Source: Moraxella osloensis (GTDB lineage: Bacteria; Pseudomonadota; Gammaproteobacteria; Pseudomonadales; Moraxellaceae). Taken from it: a DNA stretch of 64,000 bases. Below the pieces are notes generated by a model that saw only the letters and a list, made by a program, of their open reading frames with translations, was not told where the DNA came from and did no database searches. The translations under genes and the position numbers were made by a program. Each line of letters begins with the position of its first letter. The first letter of the stretch is position 1. Positions 58,076 through 64,000 of the stretch are shown piece after piece. The stretch covers positions 930,001 through 994,000 of the forward strand of contig NZ_CP014234.1 of NCBI RefSeq assembly GCF_001553955.1, written 5' to 3'.

Positions 58076-58906
58076 TTATTTCTTATTGACGCGACGACGG
58101 CGGATAATCATGTGGTCAGTACGTTTGTTAGAACGTGTTTTAAGGCCTTTAGCCTTCTGACCCCATGGGCTGGTTGGGTGTTTACCGAAGTTACGACCTT
58201 CACCACCACCGTGTGGATGGTCAACCGGGTTCATTGCAGTACCACGAACGGTAGGACGAACGCCACGCCAGCGGTTTGCACCTGCTTTACCCAATGATTT
58301 AAGGTTATTTTCAGTGTTTGATACTTCACCGATAACCGCACGACAATTTACGTGGATACGACGAGTTTCGCCTGAGCGTAAACGAACGATTGCATAGATA
58401 CCATCACGACCCAATAATTGAACCGCAGCACCTGCTGAACGAGCGATCTGTGCACCTTTACCGATTTTAAGTTCGATATTGTGAATCACTGTACCCACTG
58501 GAATGCTACGCAGTGGTAAGCAGTTACCTGGGCGAATTGGTGCAGTTTCACCAGAAATAACGGTATCACCTTGCTGCAATTTTTTTGGTGCGATGATGTA
58601 ACGACGCTCACCGTCTGCATATTTAAGTAGTGCGATGTGTGCAGTACGGTTTGGATCGTACTCAATACGCTCTACAACAGCAGGGATGTTGTCTTTGTTA
58701 CGTTTGAAGTCAACAACACGGTAATGCTGTTTATGACCACCACCGATATGACGGGTAGTGATGCGACCGTTGTTGTTACGACCACCAGTTTTGCCTTTTG
58801 ACTCTACTAATGCTGCATAAGGACGACCTTTATGAAGGTGTGGATGCACCACTTTCTCGACAAATCGGCGACCTGGTGATGTCGGTTTGGCTTTTACGAT
58901 AGGCAT
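58076..58906 (-). CDS. rplB: 50S ribosomal protein L2
   Basis: Needed for peptidyl transferase assembly. [20 protein letters not shown] start, [22 protein letters not shown], and near the end the conserved His in [15 protein letters not shown]. 276 residues. Confidence 0.98.
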   Translation of the reverse strand: MPIVKAKPTSPGRRFVEKVVHPHLHKGRPYAALVESKGKTGGRNNNGRITTRHIGGGHKQHYRVVDFKRNKDNIPAVVERIEYDPNRTAHIALLKYADGERRYIIAPKKLQQGDTVISGETAPIRPGNCLPLRSIPVGTVIHNIELKIGKGAQIARSAGAAVQLLGRDGIYAIVRLRSGETRRIHVNCRAVIGEVSNTENNLKSLGKAGANRWRGVRPTVRGTAMNPVDHPHGGGEGRNFGKHPTSPWGQKAKGLKTRSNKRTDHMIIRRRRVNKK

Positions 58907-58916
58907 TGTGTAATCC

Positions 58917-59240
58917 TTATTCGTTGTCAGCAGCAGGTTGTTCTGCTACGTCGGCTACTTGAACATCTTGACCAGCTTTTAAGGTCACATAGGCTTTTTT
59001 GAAGTCTTGACGACGACCTACCGTGCGACCAAATCGCTTTGTCTTACCTTTAACATTCAAAGTGTTAACTTTAACTACTTCAACACCTTCAAACATTAAT
59101 TCTACGGCTTTTTTAATCTCTTTTTTTGTCGCGTTGGTGTCAACTTTGAACACTTGCACACCTAAAGTATCGCCCAAGATTTGAGATTTTTCTGAAAATA
59201 CAGGTGCTTTTAGTACCTGATATAGTCTTGCGTTATTCAT
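58917..59240 (-). CDS. rplW: 50S ribosomal protein L23
   Basis: Docking site for trigger factor and [44 protein letters not shown] and [21 protein letters not shown]. 107 residues. Overlaps the rplD stop by four bases (ATGA). Confidence 0.96.
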   Translation of the reverse strand: MNNARLYQVLKAPVFSEKSQILGDTLGVQVFKVDTNATKKEIKKAVELMFEGVEVVKVNTLNVKGKTKRFGRTVGRRQDFKKAYVTLKAGQDVQVADVAEQPAADNE

Positions 59241-59839
59241 GCTAACACTCCCTCAATTTCTTTGGCGGCTGCGACAGACATGATGACTTTGTCAAACGCA
59301 ATTAGGCTAACTGGATCAACTTCAGTGCTACCTAGTACGCTGACGTATGGAATATTGCGAGCAGCTAAGTAAAGATTTTCGTCAACTTCATTGGTAACGA
59401 TTAATGCTTTAGGGGCATTTAAGTCTTTAAGTTTAGCGATAAGCTCTTTGGTTTTTGGTGCTGAAATGCTGATGTCATCAACCAATACCAAGCGGTCTTG
59501 ACGAATCAATTCAGCAAGAATGCATTGCATGGCACCACGGTACATTTTACGGTTCACTTTTTGTGACCAATCTTGTGGTTTGGCTGCAAATGCGCGACCA
59601 CCACCGACCCAAATTGGGCTACGGATGGAACCTGCACGTGCACGGCCAGTACCTTTTTGACGCCATGGTTTTTTACCACCGCCAGATACTTCACCACGCG
59701 TTTTTTGAGCACGGCTACCTTGACGACCACCCGCTAAATAAGCGGTAACTACTTGGTGTACAAGTGCTTCGTTGAATTCACGACCAAATGCTACGTCTGA
59801 TAGCTCAACCGCCGAACCTGTTACTGTATTTAGATTCAC
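59237..59839 (-). CDS. rplD: 50S ribosomal protein L4
   Basis: Tunnel protein; in E. coli it also represses the S10 operon at transcription and translation. VALSDVAFG-type start ([20 protein letters not shown]), [35 protein letters not shown] and [17 protein letters not shown]. 200 residues. Confidence 0.97.
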   Translation of the reverse strand: MNLNTVTGSAVELSDVAFGREFNEALVHQVVTAYLAGGRQGSRAQKTRGEVSGGGKKPWRQKGTGRARAGSIRSPIWVGGGRAFAAKPQDWSQKVNRKMYRGAMQCILAELIRQDRLVLVDDISISAPKTKELIAKLKDLNAPKALIVTNEVDENLYLAARNIPYVSVLGSTEVDPVSLIAFDKVIMSVAAAKEIEGVLA

Positions 59840-59853
59840 GTTAATCCCCTTGA

Positions 59854-60492
59854 TTAAGCTTTAACTGATGGACGTACGATAACGTCGCCACCGTTGGCAC
59901 CAGGAATTGCACCCTTGATAACTAGGATACCTTTTTCAGCATCAACTGAAATCACTTCTAAGCCTTGTACGGTCACACGTTTGTTACCCATTTGACCTGG
60001 CATTTTTTTGCCTTTAAATACACGACCCGGTGTTTGGTTCTGACCTGTAGAACCCACAACGCGGTGAGATACTGAGTTACCATGTGTCCAATCTTGTGAA
60101 CGGAAGTTGTGGCGTTTGATACCACCTTGGAAACCTTTACCTTTACTGGTACCAATTACGTCAACGATTTGACCTACTTGGAACAAGTCAGCAGCGATTT
60201 CACTACCTGCTTCGCGGCCTTCAAGTTCGCTATCTTCGACGCGAAATTCCCAAGTGCCACGACCTGCAGCAACGCCAGCTTTTGCAAAGTGACCTTTTTG
60301 AGCTGCATTAACACGAGAATCACGACGTTCGCCAGTTGTTACTTGGATAGCTTGGTAGCCGTCTGTGTCTTGTGTTTTGATTTGAGAGATACGGTTGGCA
60401 GTAACTTCAACAACAGTTACAGGAATTGAAACACCTGCTTCTGTGAAGATACGAGTCATGCCGCATTTTTTTCCGACTAAACCGATCGCCAT
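59854..60492 (-). CDS. rplC: 50S ribosomal protein L3
   Basis: Binds near the peptidyl transferase centre. [37 protein letters not shown] (its Gln is the methylation site of PrmB), then [21 protein letters not shown]. 212 residues. Confidence 0.97.
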   Translation of the reverse strand: MAIGLVGKKCGMTRIFTEAGVSIPVTVVEVTANRISQIKTQDTDGYQAIQVTTGERRDSRVNAAQKGHFAKAGVAAGRGTWEFRVEDSELEGREAGSEIAADLFQVGQIVDVIGTSKGKGFQGGIKRHNFRSQDWTHGNSVSHRVVGSTGQNQTPGRVFKGKKMPGQMGNKRVTVQGLEVISVDAEKGILVIKGAIPGANGGDVIVRPSVKA

Positions 60493-60560
60493 GTTGTTAA
60501 CCTCTTAATTTTTACTGTTATTCAATATAGGTCTGAGTCCTAAGGATGAAACCTAAGGGG

Positions 60561-60872
60561 TTAGCCTAATGCGATTTGTACATCAACACCCGCCGCCAAA
60601 TCTAACTTCATCAGTGCATCGACTGTTTTGTCAGTAGGCTGAACGATATCTACCATACGTTTGAATGTGCGGATTTCGTATTGGTCACGGGCATCTTTGT
60701 TCACGTGTGGTGAGGTTAAGATGTTAAAGCGTTCAATGCGAGTTGGTAGCGGTACTGGACCACGAACTTGTGCACCTGTGCGTTTTGCGGTATCAACAAT
60801 CTCTTGAGCTGATTGGTCAATCAGACGATGGTCAAAAGATTTAAGTCTGATACGGATTTTCTGGTTAGCCAT
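60561..60872 (-). CDS. rpsJ: 30S ribosomal protein S10
   Basis: Head protein and partner of NusB in antitermination. [42 protein letters not shown] and [21 protein letters not shown]. 103 residues. First gene of the S10 operon. Confidence 0.98.
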   Translation of the reverse strand: MANQKIRIRLKSFDHRLIDQSAQEIVDTAKRTGAQVRGPVPLPTRIERFNILTSPHVNKDARDQYEIRTFKRMVDIVQPTDKTVDALMKLDLAAGVDVQIALG

Positions 60873-61207
60873 GCCAGTAAGCTCCTAATATAAAGTTTGA
60901 TATGGGTTAATTTGCGTTGGGTGTTAAGCTGTTATTGAGTAAACACCTAACTTGCATTTTTTACCTGTTTTTGACAGGCACTTTTTGAAAATAAAAAAAT
61001 TTCGGTCCCACTCAAACTACTAACTTGCAATACATAGATAGCATTATTAATAGTCGGTGAAACTGTATTTTTTTAATTTCGTGTCGCAATCAATGGAGCG
61101 ACTGTATTAAAGGGCTTATTCTTTTATGAATTGACGAATCATCTTCGTCGCCCTGCAATAAGTTAAGTGGGCTGTATTATACCGATTTTTTGGGTAAAAG
61201 CAATAGG
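60873..61207 (-). promoter_or_regulatory. S10 operon promoter and long leader
   Basis: A clear TATAAT (61176-61181, minus strand) with TTGCTT (61198-61203) 16 bp upstream lies directly after the rng stop. Transcription would start near 61169, giving a leader of about 295 nt before rpsJ. The leader contains several short hairpins: GACGAA/TTCGTC (61133-61149), GTCGC/GCGAC (61083-61102), CCTGT/ACAGG (60964-60978) and GGTGTT/AACACC (about 60914-60941). A leader of this size suggests autogenous control as by L4 in enterobacteria, but no direct sequence match was established. Confidence 0.6.
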
Positions 61208-62773
61208 CTAATCTAGCAAAATATCATATTGTTCTTGATTAAAACGGTTATCACTTTCTAAGTTAATCGGACGACCCAGCAAATATTCCATCTCTGCCAC
61301 CGTATCCGCTTCAATGGTTTCAAGCAAATCAATTACCCCGCTATTTGCGACCACGGTAAATTTCTTAGGGGCGTTGTAGGTTCTGGCGCAGCGCATGAGT
61401 TCTCTAAAAATCTCCAAACACACGGTTTCGGCGCTTTTGACAAAGCCTTTACCGCCACAGGTTGGACACGGCTCGCAAAGCTGTTGTTGTAGGCTCTCAC
61501 GCGTGCGTTTACGAGTCATCTCTATCAGCCCAAGCGCTGAGACTTGGCTGATGTTGGTTTTGGCATAATCGCGTTTGAGCTGTTCTTGCAGGCTTGCTAA
61601 TACCTCATCGCGGTGTTGTTGCTCTTGCATATCGATAAAGTCAAGAATGATAATCCCGCCCAAATTACGCAGTCGCAGCTGACGGGCGATGGCGTGAGTG
61701 GCTTCAAGATTGGTTTTATACACCGTATCTTCAAGGGAACGCCCTCCGACAAATGAGCCTGTATTGACATCAATGGTGGTCATGGCTTCAGTTTGGTCGA
61801 TAATAAGATAACCGCCTGATTTGAGATTAACACGGCGATTGAGCGCGTCTTTTAAATCATCTTCAACGCGGTGAACATCAAATAACGCCTGCTCGCCTTC
61901 ATACAATTGAATACGTGGGAAAATGGCAGGGACAAATTCTTTGGCAAAATGACGAATAGCGTCAAACACTCGGGCGTTATCGACCGTCACCCTTTCAGTC
62001 TGCTCACCAATCAAATCTCGAATCGCGCGCAAAGGTAGCGACAAATCCTGATAAATTAGCTCAAAACGGCGATGGGTCGGCGTTTGTTCACGGCGGGCTT
62101 GTACCATACGCCAAAGCTGTAGTAGATAATAAATATCTTCTTCAAGTTTGGATTGCGGGATATTTTCGGCAGCGGTACGGGCAATCAATCCGCCTTGTAG
62201 ATTGACTTGGTGCACCAGCTCGCCAAGCTGTGTTTTTAACCGTTCTCGCTCATCGCCATCAATCCGCTGAGAGATACCGATATGTTCGCCATATGGCAAG
62301 TACACCAAATAACGCGAAGGCAATGACACATCCGTCGTCAGTCGTGCGCCTTTACTGCCTAATTGGTCTTTAATCACTTGCACCAAGATACGCTGTCCTT
62401 CATACAAGCGGTTTTCTATCAACTCACTAGGCGGTGGCTGATAGGTGGTTGTGGTCATCGCAAGCGTAGTGGTGTCAGGGTCTAAGGTGTTGTCAATCGC
62501 CGGGTTTTGCGGTTTGTGCGGTTCAATGGCTGAGAGCTTAGGACGCAGGGTCTGCATATCATTGACGTGCAAAAACGCGGTGCGTGATTGCCCAATGTCG
62601 ATAAACGCCGCCTGCATCCCTGGCAGTACGCGCACCACTGTGCCAAGGTAGATATTGCCCACTGAGCCAAGTTTGCTATGGCGTTCGATAAAGATTTCGT
62701 TGAGTATCCCATCTTCGAGCACGGCGACTCGGCTCTCAGATGGACTGATGTTGATGAGTAGTTCTTCGGTCAT
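61208..62773 (-). CDS. rng: ribonuclease G
   Basis: Endoribonuclease of the RNase E/G family; matures the 16S rRNA 5' end and some mRNAs. TEELLINISPSESRVAVLEDG start, S1-like domain (YLGTVVRVLPGMQAAFIDIG), catalytic region TTIDVNTGSFVGGRSLEDT and LRNLGGIIILDFIDM, and the zinc-link CPTCGGKG. ATG 62773 is used; the frame extends six codons upstream. 521 residues against 489 in E. coli, with a Thr/Pro-rich insertion of about 25 residues in the S1 domain (after MQTLRPKLS). No RNase E-like C-terminal scaffold. Confidence 0.94.
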   Translation of the reverse strand: MTEELLINISPSESRVAVLEDGILNEIFIERHSKLGSVGNIYLGTVVRVLPGMQAAFIDIGQSRTAFLHVNDMQTLRPKLSAIEPHKPQNPAIDNTLDPDTTTLAMTTTTYQPPPSELIENRLYEGQRILVQVIKDQLGSKGARLTTDVSLPSRYLVYLPYGEHIGISQRIDGDERERLKTQLGELVHQVNLQGGLIARTAAENIPQSKLEEDIYYLLQLWRMVQARREQTPTHRRFELIYQDLSLPLRAIRDLIGEQTERVTVDNARVFDAIRHFAKEFVPAIFPRIQLYEGEQALFDVHRVEDDLKDALNRRVNLKSGGYLIIDQTEAMTTIDVNTGSFVGGRSLEDTVYKTNLEATHAIARQLRLRNLGGIIILDFIDMQEQQHRDEVLASLQEQLKRDYAKTNISQVSALGLIEMTRKRTRESLQQQLCEPCPTCGGKGFVKSAETVCLEIFRELMRCARTYNAPKKFTVVANSGVIDLLETIEADTVAEMEYLLGRPINLESDNRFNQEQYDILLD

Positions 62774-62843
62774 TATTAACAGCTTTATCAAATTTTTAGT
62801 TGCCGTTATTCTACTCGAAGTTAGTTATCTGCACAAAGCTAAA

Positions 62844-63482
62844 CTAAATGAGCTGTTGTTTTAGTTCATTGATTGTGGTCACAAGCTTGGTTGGCTGTTC
62901 TTTTGCCAAAACATCGGCTTTTTCACAGCCGTAACTCACTGCTATGCTGTCCATGCCAATATTATTTGCCATACGGATGTCATGAATACTATCACCGATA
63001 AAAACAGCGTCTTCTATTCTTGTGCCTGTTTCTACCAAGATTTGCTCAAGCATTAAGGGATTTGGCTTACCTGCGGTTTCGTCAGCGGTTTTGGTAGTTA
63101 TGAAAAAGGCTTCAATTCCAGAGTTTGGCAATACACGCTGCAGCCCTTTACGTTTCTTGCCTGTTGCAATGGCTAGTGTTTTACCTTGCGCGTGTAAATC
63201 TTGAATCAATTCTTTAATACCATCAAACAGTTTGTCGTTGTCGCAATGCTTGACATAATACTCAGAGTAAGTGGCTAAAAGTTCATCATATTTATCGCTG
63301 TCGTTGGGAAACAGGATGGGAAACGCATCGACTAACGCAATGCCAATAATGGACTTTGTCGCTTCATCGGTGACGGTTAAGCCGTGCTTTTCGGCGGCAT
63401 AGCGCATGGCATCGACGATTAAGCCAACAGAATCCATCAGTGTGCCGTCCCAGTCAAAAATGATTAGGGATTTGTTTTTCAT
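62844..63482 (-). CDS. HAD-IA family hydrolase (phosphoglycolate phosphatase-like)
   Basis: Cytosolic haloacid-dehalogenase phosphatase. Motif I FDWDGTLMDSV (nucleophile Asp), motif II LAIATGKKRKGL, motif III/IV GKPNPLML and FIGDSIHDIRMANNIGM. About 212 residues. In related gammaproteobacteria a gene of this type follows rluC. The substrate is unknown. ATG 63482 follows the rluC stop region closely; an in-frame ATG at 63491 would overlap the rluC stop by eight bases. Confidence 0.88.
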   Translation of the reverse strand: MKNKSLIIFDWDGTLMDSVGLIVDAMRYAAEKHGLTVTDEATKSIIGIALVDAFPILFPNDSDKYDELLATYSEYYVKHCDNDKLFDGIKELIQDLHAQGKTLAIATGKKRKGLQRVLPNSGIEAFFITTKTADETAGKPNPLMLEQILVETGTRIEDAVFIGDSIHDIRMANNIGMDSIAVSYGCEKADVLAKEQPTKLVTTINELKQQLI

Positions 63483-63483
63483 G

Positions 63484-64000
63484 TTAATCATGTTGATTCT
63501 CTATCAAACTTTGCATATCCTCTGGCAATTCGGCTGTAATTGTTTCATATTCTGGAATAGCAAGCTGATAAGCATGCAAGCACAAGCGGCGCACGCTTTT
63601 ATCGCCTTTAGCCACATTCGGATTGTATTTATCATCACCCAATAGTGGATGCCCGATACTCGCCAAGTGCACACGGATTTGGTGGGTACGACCTGTGAGC
63701 GGTTTGGCTTCAATTAAGCTGACTTTTTGACCATTTAACTCAAATTTTTGCAACACGTTAATTTGGGTTTGGCTTGGCTTACTGTCTTCAGATTTTACGT
63801 CCACTTTGACACGGCGTTCACCGCTTTTGCCTTCTTGCGTGGCAGGCAACGTGTATTTTAGTAGCGGTTTATCAATGATTTGTGTTTCGGTACTTATCCA
63901 ACCTACCACCAAACACAGATAGGTTTTTTGCAAGGTTTTTTCTCGCAAATGCTCTTGTAAAGCTTTAAGGGTTGAGCGTTTTTTGGCAATCATCAGCAAG
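63484..64000 (-). CDS. rluC: ribosomal large subunit pseudouridine synthase C, 3' part
   Basis: Partial gene; the 5' part lies beyond the window. The visible C-terminal ~172 residues begin LLMIAKKRSTLKALQEHLRE, the segment just after the catalytic Asp motif of RluC/RluD enzymes, and contain EAKPLTGRTHQIRVHLASIGHPLLGDDKY and RRLCLHAYQL. RluC modifies 955, 2504 and 2580 of 23S rRNA in E. coli; RluC rather than RluD is suggested by the HAD gene directly downstream. The catalytic Asp itself is not visible. Confidence 0.85.
   Translation of the reverse strand, partial: LLMIAKKRSTLKALQEHLREKTLQKTYLCLVVGWISTETQIIDKPLLKYTLPATQEGKSGERRVKVDVKSEDSKPSQTQINVLQKFELNGQKVSLIEAKPLTGRTHQIRVHLASIGHPLLGDDKYNPNVAKGDKSVRRLCLHAYQLAIPEYETITAELPEDMQSLIENQHD

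Noticed and set aside
1-64000. tRNA and rRNA genes
   Set aside because: By eye no acceptor/T-arm pattern (GTTCRANNC followed by a CCA end) or conserved rRNA sequence was found in any spacer; a tRNA-scanning program would settle it.

Overview
The window is a chromosomal segment of a gammaproteobacterium of the family Moraxellaceae, most likely Moraxella/Faucicola or a close relative. This is inferred from gene content and order: a class I lipase with its own foldase, short-form HisG next to murA/ibaG, and a Psychrobacter/Acinetobacter-like style of housekeeping proteins with hydrophilic insertions. No tRNA, rRNA, CRISPR array or complete insertion sequence was found. Coding density is high and almost every gene is a housekeeping gene.

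Layout. 1-7.1 kb: an amino-acid-binding lipoprotein, hslO, dodecin, topA, an unknown membrane-anchored protein and an orphan parA. 7.3-18.5 kb: a DUF2799 lipoprotein, ttcA, an AI-2E family permease, purM and purN, ubiA, a BioC-like methyltransferase, tsaB (broken by a frameshift at a run of seven C), a small palindromic MITE-like element, uppP, rsmJ and an Ala-rich lipoprotein. 18.6-30.4 kb: secA, mutS, fdxA, suhB, dxs, ribA and a TauE-type exporter. 30.6-34.3 kb: an AT-rich DUF4062 gene that looks foreign, joined almost without spacing to birA, then coaX and a lipoprotein. 34.4-46.9 kb: a TerC-CBS membrane protein, the lipase/foldase pair, hisD, a YtfP-like protein, hisG, murA, ibaG, yraN, an unknown secreted protein, rsmI, coaBC with a His-rich insertion, and radC.

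47.1-60.9 kb is the complete S10-spc-alpha ribosomal protein cluster on the minus strand (rpsJ to rplQ, including secY, rpmJ and rpoA). Its S10 and spc promoters are readable, and an unusually structured leader precedes rpsM. 61.2-64.0 kb holds rng, a HAD phosphatase and the 3' part of rluC, which runs off the window.

Points that stand out: the DUF4062 gene and the AT-rich leader it appears to have given birA; the tsaB frameshift, whose C7 run has the geometry of a -1 slippery site; the 23-residue His/Asp tract in CoaBC; the MITE-like palindrome placed just before uppP; and about a dozen imperfect short repeats, mostly tandem duplications of 11-18 bp, found in intergenic gaps. No multi-gene novel system is visible. 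The DUF4062 protein is the best candidate for an uncharacterised accessory, possibly defence-related, function.
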